In this document: in pieces, positions 37,421 to 51,600 of the stretch
Layout: every line of letters starts with the position of its first letter
How positions within the stretch are numbered: the stretch's first letter is position 1
Assembly: GCF_901933205.1 (NCBI RefSeq)
Contig: NC_044591.1
Span: 4,375,501-4,439,500 of the forward strand
Length of the DNA: 64,000 bases
Origin: Camarhynchus parvulus
Taxonomy: Eukaryota > Chordata > Aves > Passeriformes > Thraupidae
Direction: 5' to 3'
The notes under the pieces: generated by a model
Told to the model about the DNA's origin: nothing
The model's database searches: none
What the model saw: the letters and a program-made list of their open reading frames with translations, nothing else
Position numbers and translations under genes: made by a program

Positions 37421-37598
37421 CGTCCGGCGCGGGTACAGAATCGCTCCGAAATCGTCTCGCCACTGACTGTCTGCGCTTTCCGCCGGCGATGGGGCGCGAG
37501 AGGTGGGCGGCGGGGCGGCGAGCCGCGGCAGCGTATCCATCCCTCCCCTCAGACCGGGGCGGGGTTGGTTGGGCCCAAGAAGATGGCGTCGGGGCGCG
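37421..37598 (+). other. NPHP4: NPHP4 noncoding exon 1
   Basis: Ends GGGGCGCG before GTGAGTGAG at 37599. The matching acceptor is CCCGCAG at 37839, and the main ATG lies in exon 2. The 5' end is a guess within the CpG island. The exon contains the start of an upstream ORF at 37583. Confidence 0.6.
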
Positions 37599-37880
37599 GT
37601 GAGTGAGCGGGGGGGTGGCGCGGGCGCTGAGGGACGGAGCTGGTTCCAGTCCCGCTCCCTCACACCGGGATCCCGGGGGTGCGTGGGCGGCCACGGGCCG
37701 GCCCTGCCCTGGCTGTACCCGTGTGCATCCCCATGCGGGGCGGGCGTGGGCAGCGGCTGTCCCCACCCACGTGTGGTCGTTGCGCGGGTCGGTCCGTGTG
37801 CGCTGACGGTGCGGGGTCCGTGTGGCTGTGTTCCCGCAGGGTGCGCGTCCCCCGGTGCTCCAGCCCCGCGCCCGCCCTAG
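37583..37880 (+). CDS. Upstream ORF spanning the NPHP4 exon 1-2 junction
   Basis: AAGATGG is a strong Kozak context. Spliced 37583-37598 plus 37840-37880, it encodes MASGRGCASPGAPAPRPP and stops with TAG 36 nt before the NPHP4 ATG. Such a uORF would be expected to lower main-ORF translation. No functional claim is made for the peptide. Confidence 0.5.
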
Positions 37881-37916
37881 CTGGCGCCGGGAGGCAGCGG
37901 CGACCCCCGGGAGGCG

Positions 37917-40900
37917 ATGGGCGAGTGGGAGCGGGTGTTCCGGCAGCACCTGCCGCTGCCGCCGCACCCGCAGCGGGGCCGGGCCCGGCCCCCGCCCCGC
38001 TCCGCCGCCTTCCGCTGCGTCCTCAAGCACCTGCACGGCGCTGCCCTCTGCCAGGTAGGGGCGATCGGCCCCGCGAGGGGACCCCGGCAATGTCTTGCTG
38101 CACCCGTTGTTTCTGCTGAGTCTCACTTTCATGGAATAGTTTGGGTTGGAAAGGATCTTACAGATCATCTCCTTTCGCCCTCCTGCCTTCCACTAGGCCA
38201 GCTTTGCCCTTTCCAACCTACTGGCTTTGAACACTTCCAGGGATGGAGCGGCTGCAGCTTCTCTGGATAACCTGTGCCAGTGCCTCACCACCATAACAAA
38301 GAAGAATTTTCCCCATAAGATCGAACCTAAATTGCTCCTCTTTTAGTTTACCCCCCCTCCTCCTTATTCTGTCACTTTCTGTGTATGTACAAGTCACTCT
38401 CCGTTTTTTTTCTAAGCCCCTTTCAGCATTCCTATTCGTATGTGTGGGCCTGAATTCCCCATGATGGCTTTTAAAGCAAGGTGGTTTTGGGGGAACTAAC
38501 TGGAGGTCTCGGGGAAGCACTAAGTTGTTTCAATACCTGTAAATCTGAGTTAGCATTTAATTAATTTTTCATTTAGTTTTTTGTTAGCCTAGGTAAGCAC
38601 ATTTACATTAAATTTTCTGGATAGCACTTTAACATCAATTGCCTCTTTATTCTATGCTTAACGCTCAATTTCCCCACTTTTCCTTTGCTCTGTCCACCTC
38701 TGGCTTGGAGGCAGGTTCTCCAGCAATGCATGAAGCTGTCTGTGGCCATGTGCCTGATTTGGGCATCCCTTAGGAAACGGGAATTATAGAAAACGGGAAT
38801 TATATCTCTTACCAAAGTGTGTTCTGAGCTTTGGGGACACAGAGCTGGCCTGCCCCCAAAGCTGGTGCTTTGTGCCTTGCAGGGAGCCGAGTACCAGCTG
38901 CGCCTCTCCCTTTTCGATGCCACCTACCACCACTTCTTTGGGAGGACGTGGAGGAGCAGCTGGAGAGCTGCCAGCCCTGCCCCGCCACGCTCAGCCAGGG
39001 CCATCTTCAACGAGGTGGGGAAAACACAGAACCAAACCCTTTTCCATCCCTTTTGCCCAGGGTGTATCCCAGACACCGCCTATTTATTAAGCTTTAGGTG
39101 TGGTTTATTGAGAAACTGGGGTGCTGGGATTCCTCTGAGCCTAGTGCCGCCGTGGGAGCAGTGATGTGCCACCGTGTGCCACCGTGTGCCACCTGCCGTG
39201 TTCGGAGCTGGCAGCAGAGAGCAGTGTTTCCCCACAAATGGGAAGGAAGGGAAGGAGCAGCTGCCCACCCTCCTGCACAGAGCTTCTCTCTCCTGATCTG
39301 GGAACTAAACTCTCCCAAAGCTTCCATCTGCTGCTGGTACCAGCAAAGCAGGGTGCCCCTTACTGGGCAGATCCCACTGCACTGTAGCGTGATCCATGTT
39401 TTCCAATTCATAGCTCCTGTTTCCACTTCCTCAGTGCTGCAGGTGAAGTCAAGCACAGCTGGGCCCTGTCCTCTTCCTTCCTTTACATCAGCAGTGACAT
39501 TGAGGGGCTTTGATGTGTGCATTTCTCTCCCAAGTGTTTTGGTACCGTCCCACCCCGGCCTGTTTTGAAGAGGGATGGATTAAAACTAGGGCAGAGAGTG
39601 CTGCAGAGAGAGCTGAATGCTGGGAGGAGCTGCCTTTCCAAATACATTCCCAGCGTCTGCAGGCTTCCTGCGGGTTTGCCATGTGGTTGGGAGCAGCTGG
39701 CAGGAATTTTGGGGTGTTGGGGGGACTGTGTTGCAGCCTCTGTGGTGGCTGAATTGTGTTGCCTGCAGGGTCTGACAGAGGAGGGGTGATCTGCATGTGG
39801 GATGGGATCTTCCAACTGTGGGAAAGTCAGCAGCTCGTTGTTAGGAGCAGTTCAGGTGGAGCTGGAATTGATTTGTGACAGGTGAGGTAAGGAGGAAAGT
39901 CACTGCTCCTCTGCCTGTGTGTGTGCTGTGTGCATGCTCACCAGAGCAGGAAGGTGTGAGGACAGGATCAGAGTCTGCTTGTGTGGTGGGTTTCGTCCTC
40001 AGGGTCTAGGGGAGAGGAATGCAGTGACAGAAACTGCTGTGTGCAATCAGGAGGGCCCCTCGAGCTCAGTGGCACAGGGCATTCCCTGTCAGGGCTCCCT
40101 GTGCCTTTGCAGGGTGAGCCTTGCTCTGCAGGCACAGCAGTCAGGCCATTAATCCAGCACCTCACAGTAAAGGCTAATGGAATAACGATTTATGTCCCAG
40201 GGTTGATGTGGGAATGTCTCTCTCTGTTATTCCTTCCTGACAGCCCATATTGCAGTAAACATTTTCCCTGAAACACTGAGGTAATGAGTTTTTAATAGAA
40301 AGATGAACCTAGCGTTAAATTCTCTCCTGGGGAGGTGACCTGTGTCCTGTCCCCTCCTGTCCTCAGGTCCAGTCTACTCCCATGTCCCTCTCTGTTTCAG
40401 GAAGGTTTCCAACTCCTTTTTCCTGCTTTAATGCTGTAGGTTTGGGATGCATGGAAGCCTCGTTCATTTGGGGTCTGCAGCCTGCGAGTTGCTCTGGAAA
40501 ACAGGTGTTGGCAACAAAAAAAAGTTAAAAAAAAGAAAGATGATGCTTGAGACTTAAGGGCTGAGATTTCATAGCAGTCAGAAGTGATTTGCCATTAGCT
40601 TCTGTCTGGAAGCTCTAATGGATGTTCTGGTTGTGCCACTGAGTGTCCCAGCACAACAGGCATTGCTCTGCCTGCATCTGCCGCTGCCAGCTCTGAAACA
40701 GCCCATCTCTCTCCTTTCCCATCCCAGGTCGTTTATTTCCACACCTCCTTGAACCACCCTGGCATTGCTGCTGTCGTGGAAGTGGTAATGAGAGCTGGGA
40801 AAGGGGATGGAGGCTCTCAGCACCTTTCCTGTGGCTTTGGGATCATCCCCCTCTTCCACGGAGGATCAGAGGTGACAGACCCGGCCACTGAGGACAGAGC

Positions 40901-42615
40901 GTAGGTTCCCCTGCTGCTGTGTGACAGGTCACACAGAATTGAGGTGGTAACCTGCATGGCTGCTTTGGTGGAGGGGGAAGGGTGGTCCTGGGGCTGCAGG
41001 AACAGAGCCAGCATTTAGAAACCTGGAATTCTTCACTGTGGCGAAGCAGTGGGTTTGGAAGGAATGCCTGTCCCTTCCCTAGAGTGGGTTGGATGGGTTC
41101 TGCTGCTGAGCAGGGGCTTTGTGGAAGATGGAGATGTAATGGAAGGAAGGAGATGTGGTTCAGGGTGGATTTACTGACTGCTGCACATGTGCTCCTTGCT
41201 TTCAGGCTGAAGCTGTACCATGGGACACCACGTGCCCTACTGCACCCACGCTTCCAGGACCCTGTGGAAAGTAAGCAGCATCCAGACGTGGCATCTCAGG
41301 CCCTTCTTGGTGGCTTCTCTTACCCAAATGTGTGTTCTATGTATCTGCTTGATGTGAGGCATGGTCTGTGCCCTGGTACTGCTCAGTGGATGTGCCTTAC
41401 TGCCAGCTGGGAATGACCTGGCTGGGCAAACACAGGTTTTCCTTTGCTCCTAGCACGTGTACTCACAGTTAATGATTCATTCAACACTGGGGCTGTGAGG
41501 CTGTCTCCCCAGTTTTGGTCATTTTGGGATGCTTTCTTTTCTTCAGAGAACAAATACATGACAGTGATGGAGAAGAGCCACCTGCAGTATGGCCTGAAGT
41601 TCCACCAGCCCCTGGAGGCAATATTTCACCTCCTGCCTGAAAACCTGCTGATATCTGGGCTGCAGACTGTTCCTGGCTTACTGTCGGCACGTGGAGACAC
41701 AGGTAAGAGTCCTTTCCCTTTCCCTTTTCCCTTTTCCCTTTTCCCTTTCTCCCTTTCTTCTGCTAGTGCTGTTCCTGCTTTAAGGCAGTGGGTCCCTGTG
41801 AGGCTGTGGGCAGGGCAGGAGGGCACTGGGAGGGCATTTGTGGCAGCACAGTAGTTTCTCTGCAGTGTCACCCCTTGTCAAAAGCATCACCCCTGCGGGG
41901 GGCCACAGCCTTCACGCTCAGAGCTCAGTCTGGAATCTGTCAAAATGGCTCAGTCAGTTCCCTGTCCATTAATTGCTTTGCTCCTGGGAAGCTGCTAGGG
42001 ATAAGTGATGGTTGGTTTAATTACAGTCGTTCAACAGAATCTTAAAAAGAGCTTTTGCAGCTTGTTTAAACTCCTTGGAGGTGGATTCAGCATCGCTGGG
42101 GCCTGGCAGGTTTGGGGGCATGAGCTCTTGCCCACCCGGCTTTTGTTAATCTCTCCTTATGGCACGTTGCCCTTTGAGCTTCTGCAATTAAAATACGTGA
42201 GCTGAAGATTCAGAGGGTAAAAAATTCCTCCGAGTTCTGCAGCTGAATTATTCTTCAGCTTCCTGCGTGGAAAACCTTCTGCTGATGGCTTTGGGGTGTT
42301 AACTGTTGGTACTGAAGCTGAGCAAGGTCTTGAAAGCAGCTGAGTCCCTGTGGGTGTTCAGGCCAGTACTCAGAAGCTGAGTGGGCAGAGCCAGGTCTGG
42401 CACTGCAGGGCACCCCAGCAGAGCAGTGGTGGCTTTCTGTTTGCTTGGGAAACCTGTGGCCACCACCTTGTCTTTCAGGTGACTGCTTGCAGAAGCCCCG
42501 GCTGATGAAAACGGTCACCTGCTATCTGGAGCGGCTTTTCATCCAGTTGTACCCTTCCCTGGAGGAGTTTGAGGAGGAACTGCTGGATTTACTGAACAGT
42601 GATCGCTTACTTCAG
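37917..42615 (+). CDS. NPHP4: NPHP4 N-terminal exons
   Basis: Six coding exons. Recognisable conserved pieces are [59 protein letters not shown] and [16 protein letters not shown]. About seven residues at the start of the second coding exon are missing relative to human (GAEYQLRL instead of a longer GVLEVLSEVECHLRV). The sequence GAGGCGATGGG gives the start codon an acceptable purine at -3, and this ATG begins the conserved frame. Confidence 0.93.
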
Positions 42616-45600
42616 GTAAGTAGAGTGCTCTGAGGGTGGTGAAACCCTGGTACAAGTTGCCCAGAGAAACTGTGGCTGCCCCATCCCTGGAAGTGTCCAA
42701 GACCAGGTTGGACGGGGCTTGGAGCAACCTGCTCTAGTAGATGTTCTGTGGTAGGGGGTGGAACAAGATAATGCTTAAAGTCCCTCCCAATCCCTGTGAT
42801 TCCATCATTCTAGGTACTGCCAATGTGGTTGGGGCAGGGGAAGGCACAGTGTAGAGCAGTAATTCTAGTGTCTGGAATTATGGGTGGGGTGAAAAGTATC
42901 AGGTAAGTGATATTCATGCATTTGTTTCTCTTGGAGTCTCCAATTTTTTCTTTTGCTGTGGAAGCCTTTAGCTTGTTTTGCTATTGGATTAGTACGTGTG
43001 TGCTCTGTGTGGGCTTTGTTTTGAACATCCAGACACTCATAAGCAGAATTTGGGTTTGCTTTGCTGTGGGAAATGCAGAGATGAGCTGCAGTGTGTGTTG
43101 AGTCCACCCCTTTGGAGTGACAGCCCCTGGCCAAGTCCTTTCTTGCCAGATTTGCACCAACTCTGCTGTAAAGACAAAAGATTTTAATATCTATCATCTG
43201 CTGGGGGAATAGACCCTGTTTTCTGAAGGGTTTCCTGTGTTCTGGTTGTGATCAGCACAAAGACTGCTGCCCAAGGTGTAAAACATTCCTGTCACAGGCT
43301 AACACTGCCCCGGATGGGGAGGAGGTGGTGGTTCGGGAGCGGCGGCTGCACGTCGGCGTCCACAACGGGCTGCGCTTCGTCCAGGCACCGCAGGTCGCTG
43401 TGCTGGTGCCAGGGGCAGAATTGTCACCAGGTCGCTGCCAGGGGGTGCCCAGCTCTAGAGCCAGGTAAGGGGGAGCTCCTCTGCTGCTGCTGCTGCTTCC
43501 CTCCTGCCTTGTGTGCCTCTCACAGCCACTTCTCCATCCCGCACAGGGATGCAGGTCAAGCCCTGGTGCTGAGGAGCCGCATCCAGCTGAGTGAAATGGT
43601 CCCTCACCCGGCATTCAGGGTTTGCTTCCAGCTGGAATATGTCTTCTGCAGCACGGGGAGAGCTGGTGGCAAGGTAGGGCTGAGCGTGTGTCTCTGTGCC
43701 TGTGAAAGAGCAGGGATCCATTCTGGAGGAGTGAGCCCTGCTGAGGAATTCCTTCTTCTGCCCATTTCACCATCCTGCTCCTCCAAGTCCTTGTTTCATG
43801 GCTGTGCTCTGTAATGCAGGACCCTGCAAAGTGTGTGGGTACCTTCCATAGCACTGCACACAACAACCTGCATGGCTTGGTGAATTATTTTAGTAACATG
43901 TGGTTGCATTTCTCCACTGTTTATATGTAGATGGAGGAATGTACCCTGCAACATAGTGTTCTCATAGTGTTCTGGCAAGCTAATTTAGAAAATTTCAGCT
44001 TTTTTTGTAATATCAAAAAGGCTTTTCTTTAGAATTTGGCATTTATGCTGAAAAGAGGTTAACTCATCCCACTCCTTTTTATTTTGGTTTTTGCCCTGAA
44101 TGATGAAGTTTTTCTGGGTGCTTCAGCCTGATGTTCTCAAGCTGTAAAGGCAGGAGAAATCTCTGAGGGTGGTCTCTGCAGTCAATATACTCTCACCTAC
44201 TTACTGATCATTTACTCATATCTTAGTTTAACCTTTCTGCAGGTTAAACCCAGCTCAATGAGTACTGTGTATCCCCTCCAGAGACCTTGTGTTGTTGGAG
44301 CCATCAGCTCCTGGCTGGCTGAATCGATTGCCCGGCGTTTGTTAGAGGCTTTAATCATCCTGCTAAGATGTTCATTGAAAATGTGGCAAATGCCTCTTGT
44401 TAAGCTGTCCAGAGCCAAAGTAGGGGAAATGGGTATTTGTAAAGCAGGATGCCTGTGCCAGACCAGAGGGATTTGTACTGAGAAGGAAGACACTGAGCTG
44501 TGGTGTTGGAAGTTGTTGGGTCCGGCTCTGTTGGAAAGCTGAAGTCCAAGGTCCCACGGAGATTTGGGGTTCCAGAGGCTGATCTGTTTGGCTCTGCTGT
44601 CTGGGGCAGCAGTAGAGCCAGTCCCTGTGGTGCAGCCCTGGGGCACAGTGGTTAATCCCAAAGCTGCTTGCAAAGCTGATCACCTTGTTCTTGTCCTCAG
44701 TGCCATAATTAGCTGTGAGGGGGAGGGTGGGTGCTGGCAGAGCCCTCTCTTCTTTCTGTTCGCCTCCTTCGGTTGAAGGGAGGCTGTGGATGTGCTGGGT
44801 AAGTGGAAACCTTTCCCCTCTGCCAGGGATGGGGGTCCAACATATATACCTTAGTGCAGCTGCTTGAGGGAGGGGTTACAGAGGCATAAGGTCTTGGAAA
44901 ATGAAATGTCTCCAGAACGGGATGAAGAGCACTGGCTTCTGTGGTGCCAGAGCCAGGTGTGAGGGCGTGCCATGGGGGATGAGAGCCAGTGTCTGTCTGG
45001 CAGCACCCATTCCTGGGTCCTGGCAGTGAGCTGGGGCTGCCTGGTGCTCACTGTGCTCCCCCACCCCCAGGCCCTGTCCGGCAGTGCCCGCAGTGAGGCG
45101 GCCGACATGCGCTCGGTGCGCTGGGCTGTCTGGAGCCCCGTCCCAGGCACTGGTGACACAGATGTGATCCTCCCCCTGCGTGGTGGCGCCCGCCGTGGCC
45201 CCTGCCAAGCCTTGGTCTACAGGATCCCCCCGAGCTCCCGGCAGGTAAGGCTGTGCTGGCCCCTGGCAGCTTTGCTTGGTGTCAGGGCGAGGGAGCCGCT
45301 GTCGGAGGCACGAGGAAGGCTGCGTGTACCACACTGTCTGAAAGCATTTTTGTTGCCAACTTCAGGGGAAGCACGTGGAGTCTGGGACTGTCCAATTCCA
45401 TGTTTCCACTGATTCGGAAGAACATCTTGTAACTGCTGCGGAGATCCTATGTAAAGACAGGGACGAGTCGAAGAAGCCTCCTACGCCATCGCTGAGTGAG
45501 TGTTTTCCAGATCGCTGACATTTAAAATATAGAGTGTGGCACTGGTGTCTGCTCGGGAGAGAAAACAAGACTTCAGTGAGTTTCAGCAAGCTAGTTATGA

Positions 45601-48600
45601 ATTACTGGAGTGAAGCAAGATTTTTGTCAAGTTGAATTCAGCTCTTACTTTTTAACTTGCAAAACTCTCATGTGATAGTATTGCTGAGCCATGTGCAAAA
45701 TCCCCAGGAATTGCCAGCACTGCCCCAGCCTGCTCCCATTCTGGGTCACTGGGTGCAGTGGCCACACCAGCTCACTGCAGGTACTGCTGCTCCTCTCTCT
45801 GGACTCAGAGTCTCTCCAGACATGGGGACAAGAGAAATGTCAGTCATAGGCTGGGGAAAAGCAGTCTGGTTGTGCCACCACTGAGGGAGTGTGATAGCAG
45901 CCTGGGCTGGGTTGATGTGTGCAGGATGTGTTGGTGCCTGGGGAAGAGAAGGCAGCATCTGTGCACGTGCACAAGTGCATCTGTCTATAGTTTGGGGGGC
46001 TGTGTGTTTGGGGTTCCACCACCCCTCTGCTCCATTGGAGATGGAAGGAAAACTGCTGTGGGCTTGAGTTTGGGCTTGAGGTTGTGTCCATGCACTGTGC
46101 TCCTAAAAATCCTTTGACTTGTTTCTCTCTCATCCCCCTTTTGTGATTGGTGAGAAGCAAACTGCCCTTTCTTTGCAGTGCTGCTTCTGCTGGGGTCCCA
46201 GCTGTGTCTCGGGGTGATGCTTCAGACAGCAGGCAGTGTTTCAGTGTGTGTCATATCTCCCCAGCTCTCTGATGAGCCATTTAGTGTCAGCCCACGGGCC
46301 AGGCAATGCCCATTACGGTGGGTTGCTGTTCCATGCTGGTTCCAGTGCTGTGGAACCACAAGATGGCAGTGGCACCTTGGCTTTGCTGTGACAAATCCTG
46401 TGTTTCTGCTGGTGAGGAGCCAGGATTGCTGCTGGGAGGGGCTTTGGTGAGGAAAGCTTTAGTGGCAGATGAAGGGGTCTCGTGATCTTGGGGTATGTGG
46501 GGTTCATCTCCCTGCAGCACAAGCTGCATCATGACTGGTACCTTCCTGGTGCTGCTTGAAAAGTTTTTCCTGGTGCCTTTCAGCTGTAGGTGGCTGGGAT
46601 GCTGATGGAGTTGTGGTGTGGTGAGGGGAGAGGGCAGCAAGTGCTGACACTGAGCTTCCAGCCTGGTGGGGGTCTGGAGTGCCCCAGCTTGGGGGAGTGT
46701 GCTGGGCTGTGGGCTGTGTCCCTGGTGAGGGAAGATCCCCATCAAGGTGATTTTCAGGGACAAACTCCCTGGCATTTCCCAGCTCCAGGGGTCTTATGGC
46801 ACCAGGGAGGGCTTGCAAGAGCAGCAGTGGTCCCAGAGCTTTACCTCCCTAGCCTGTGTTCCAAGGTGCTGAAGGGACTACTGGGTTAATTTTTTGTAGA
46901 GCTCTGTTGAGAAACGTGCTGCTGCCTGGCCCAGGGGAGGCCAAGAGCTTCATCTGTCAGCTCAGATGCTGGTGTTGCTGCTGTATCTGTCCATCCTCTT
47001 CTCAACGCCAGCCAAAGCCATCCTGACTGGAGTGAAACAATATTTTAGGCATGAGGGAAACAGGGTGGTTTCCTTTACACAGCAGCCAGCATGGAATAGC
47101 TGGGATATATGTGATGGGGGAAAGCAAATTAAGGTCTAAGCATCACGTGGATGCAGAGATGGAACATCTGTGCCCCTGCTCTGCTGCGAAGGACCCGCGG
47201 CTCCACGGCTCAGCGAGCTCAGCTGTGCTGGCTCCAGAGAGCAGCCGAATATAAACACGATAAAGCTGCCACCGTTTCGGGGCACAAATGCTCCAGCACT
47301 TGAAGGGAATGACAAAAAATAACAGAGAAACGATGAAAACCTTAAGTATCCTAAAACTTTCACGTCTCATTAAGCATCCCACTTAGGCAGCACCGCGTGG
47401 CCGTGAGGCACCGCGGCGCTGTCAGGGGATGGGGGTGCTGTTGTTTGTGGCACAGTTAGCCTGATTCACGGCAAAATAACGGATGGATCTGGAGATGTGC
47501 TGTGTTAACCTCCAAGCAGCAGTCTTATTGGGAAATAAGTCAAAAGAAGTGTTTGGGTGATGGTGAACTGCTGCACTGTGCAGCCTTCGCACCTAAAATT
47601 GGAAAGGGCTGGTGGGAGGACAGGGCGGTTTGGTGGCCGTGGGTGCGGCTGCAGTTATGGGGCATGGGGGTTTTGGCTCCTCTACAGCATCTCTCCTGTC
47701 CCTCTCCACAGGAGTGCCAGCCTCACAGCGAGCGCCAGTCTCCCCACGGGGACCAGGGGTAAGTGCCACATGCACCAGTGGGTGTGGGTGGTGGGCAGCA
47801 GCATTCCCCAGAGGATGGCCCACATGTAGGATGTGCTTCTGGACCCATCCCCTGCTTGTTTTCCTGTCTGCTGCAGCCAAGAGGCACCAAGTGTCCTCAA
47901 CTCCACCTCCTCCAGGCAGCAAAGCAGCTCCTGCCTGTGATGTGCTAGGAGAGATTCCCTGTGCTCTTTTCATACTGCAGGAGTGAGGGCAGCTCTGGTT
48001 TTTGACAGCCCAGATTTGCTGGGTGCTGCTGTCCCTGGTATGTGCTGACAGAGACACACTGCTTGTTCTTGCAGAGCTCCCAGGATTTAAGGAGAGCTGT
48101 GAATACTGAGCATCCTCTTTATGCTGTTTTATATCTTGATGCAGGAGTCAATGCATGCAAATATTTTTGATGAAATGAAATGCCTCATAAGGCTGCATTA
48201 AGCAGTTTTATCTTCCTGCTGCATGTGCTCATCCCTCCTCTTGCCAGGGAGGGAGCAGCAGGGAAATGACAGTGGAGGTGCAAACCCTTGTGTGGCCAAG
48301 TTGTAACACTTCTTGGTGGAATGACAACACTGGGGCACGTGGTGGCTGAGCTCCTTTAGCACAGAGGGGCTGCTGGCTCAGCTTGCCTCAAGGGCTGCCT
48401 CAGGGGGCTACCTTGGGGCTGTGGCTGCTCATGCTTGCTGCTCTCTCACCAGCTGTCGGTGTCCCAGCTCGTGGCCTCACCACGGAGCACAGGCCAGACC
48501 CTGCAGCAGGATGGGGCCATCACCCACCTGGAGGCCGACCTGGGCTCACCAGACACAGAACCCTGTGCCAGTGACCAGCTGCAGGCGCTGCCCTTCACCC

Positions 48601-51600
48601 CTCTGCAGCTGCCCATGGCTGCTGTGGGGCTGCAGGCATGCAGGTGATGCTCAGCCCTCCCCAGACTCCTGTGACCCCATCACCTGGCCTGCCAGAGTCC
48701 CCATGGCCCCATTTGTGGAGCTCACCCCTATTTCTCCATCCAGTTCCCACGTGTCCCTGTCTCGTGCCGGGCTGGCACGCCTGCACGCTGCCGGCTTTCC
48801 AGACATCCTGGACTGCAACCAGGAGCCAGTGGAGATCTCAGAGCCAGTGGAGCTGGGCAGTTTCAACCTGCGGCTGGAGGAAGCTGACCCTCTGCAAGGC
48901 AATGAAATTGTCCTGCAGTTCCTGGCTTTTGGAAGGTGGGATGGCAGCTCGTGGTCTTGTGTGGGTAGATCCCAAAGGCCTCCTGGACAGAGTCCTTTCC
49001 AAATTCCTCTAACCCTCTTCCCTGCTTGGGGAGGAGATGTCTCTTCTTTTAGCACCTGCTTTTTTCCTCCCTGGGCACTTTTAAGTCATGATCCAGTTTT
49101 TTAAAATTGGATCCATGAGCCACAATGTGATGTCAGAGCTCATTAATGCAGGGCTTCTCCAGAAATGCAAATGGAGTTGGGAAAATTGGCACCCAAGGGG
49201 TGGCTTTGGCTGGATAAGGCCCCACTTCTGTTTTTTCCATGGCTGGCAGTGTGCTGTGGGAAGGTAGCACGTTGTCTTTGCTGGGCGCCTCCATCACAGC
49301 ATATGGCAGGAGACAGCTGGAATTACGAAGCTTTTTAGGAAGTTAAGGCAAACCGTATGGCCGCTGTCTTCAGAAAAGTCCAAATACTTGTGGTGCTGCC
49401 AATCTTCTCTTGTTCTTCTGCCTCCTGGCATGTGCCAAATTCACGAGTAGCTCATGACAGAGTGGCAGTGCTGTGCCACAAGTAACCCAAACCCCTTTCT
49501 CTCTTCAAGAGATGCCCAGGGTGGTGTGGAGGGGCTCTGGCCAAGGACTGTCTTCCTCACCTTCCAGTTCTACCGTTTCCCACCGGTCACCACGCCCCGG
49601 CTGCAGCTGGTCAGCATGGAGGGGGGGCTGGCCACTGGGCTGGCTGTGCCAGCTCAGCTCCTTGTCCGTGTCAACGAGGATGGGACCCTAACCAGTAAGC
49701 TGTGGTTTGAGCATCCGTGTGTGGCTGCTTCTCTTCTGTTGGGTGGATGAGGGCTTGCCTCTGACCCAAAGGATGGGGTGGTGTTAACAGCAAACCTCTG
49801 CTGGTTTGCACATCATGAAAAATAATTCTAAACATCCAGTGTTTGAAGGAGTACATAGTATCAGGTGTGTGAGGTGCACATTGAGGCTTCCCACCAAGCC
49901 AAGTGCCATGTCTGTGATGGTGTGGTGCCTTGCAGGACCACCAGGCTTGCAGCTGAAGTACATGGTGGATCCAGCTTTCCTGAGGCCCGGGGAACAGCGC
50001 TGGTTCCTGCGGTACCTGGCTGAGCACAGCCTCCAGATTGACATCTGGGATGGAGACTCCCTGCTCCATTTTGGGTCTGCTGCCATAAAATTGGAGGTAT
50101 TGGTTAGATTGAAGGTCTTTTCCTGTGACTGGTAATGCTGAAGGGTCCCCTGCCTGTATGGAGTGCTAGGGAAGAGCCCAGCTCTCCCTTTGGTCCTGTG
50201 TTGAGGTGCTGTTGCATTGTCCTTGTGTCTTCAGTAATGGAGATGCTGTCAGCCCCTCTGTGTAACCGAATCAGGTGTCAGCTTGACAAGCCCCTAATCA
50301 CAGGATTTGTTATCTTTTCTTCCAAAGTGATGACAAAGCATTAACTTTCTTTGCCCTTCCCTGTAACTCTGGCAGTATTCTAGCACTAAGCCCTGCAGAG
50401 CCAGGACATCCAGTGCCATTCATATCCAGGTGTTGCAATACAGCACAAAATGAATGACACTCACACACTGAGATATCCAAGGCAAAAAAGGCACGTTCAT
50501 TTCTGAACCTCGATATTTATAGAATTCCAAAAGTGACCATGGATTGGAGGATGAAACTGCCCACCTCTCCAACCACACTGGTCAAACCAACAGTCCATCA
50601 GTTCTCTCCTCCTCCAGAAAGGAATGCAAAACAATCATTATTTGCGTGAGAAACTCCATTACAAAAACGTAAACATCAGAAGGCTTAGAAGAACTTTAGA
50701 AGAACAGGGCGACACCCAGACCCCTTTGACCTCTCTGGACCAGACTCCCCAGTGACTCGTTGCACTTTGTCTGTCCTTGCCTTGTGCCCAGCCCCTGCTG
50801 CGCCAGGGCCAGCTGGCTGTCAGGACCTACCACGAGCTGGAGGTGGCCACGACTGAGTACGAGCCGGACGGGACGGTGATGGGCCGGGAGGCTCTGAGGC
50901 ACGGCGCCCTGCGGCCCCTCGGGGTCCGTGTGGCTGTGAGGGGCCACCTCCACCTCTGCCTGGCCAATATTGGTGAGAACCCCCTGCTCCTGTGGCCCTC
51001 CAAGGCTGGGGTGGGGCACGCAGCACGTGCGGGGCTGTACCTGAGTGAGACCCAGGGGCATCATCCTTCCCAGAACCTGCTGGTTGCTTTTATTTTATGT
51101 ATTTAATTCTGTCCTATAAATGTGCAGTGACTCCAGGTTTTAAAATCTTATCTTCAGAGGAGAGATTAGCTCCATATAAGATATCTTAAATCGTCATTTC
51201 CATACTTTGCCTGCAAAGGGCCGATAAGCTCCTGGGAAGGAGAATCTGAGATCCACAACCCAGGGAGTGGTTTAACTCGCACCCTGACAAAGAGCTGCTG
51301 TGCCAGGACAGCAGCCACCCTTTGATTGGTGTTTTTCCCATTCTCTTTAATAAAAAAAAAAAAGAAAATACTGTTAGAAACAGGATGGCAAAGCTTGGTA
51401 CCCTTTCCCGAAGGATGGGGATGGGATGTGTAGGCTGGGCAAATACCTGGTGGGTTTAGAGCCTTGTGTGGCTCTGCTTGGCACAGCCTTTGTGGGAGTG
51501 GGGAGATGCAGCAGCACGTGGCCATGCAGGGGGAGGCAGAACTCAGAAATGAAAGCAAGAGCTGGTGAGGGGCTCAGTATGGTGTGTGCTCTCAGTGCTG

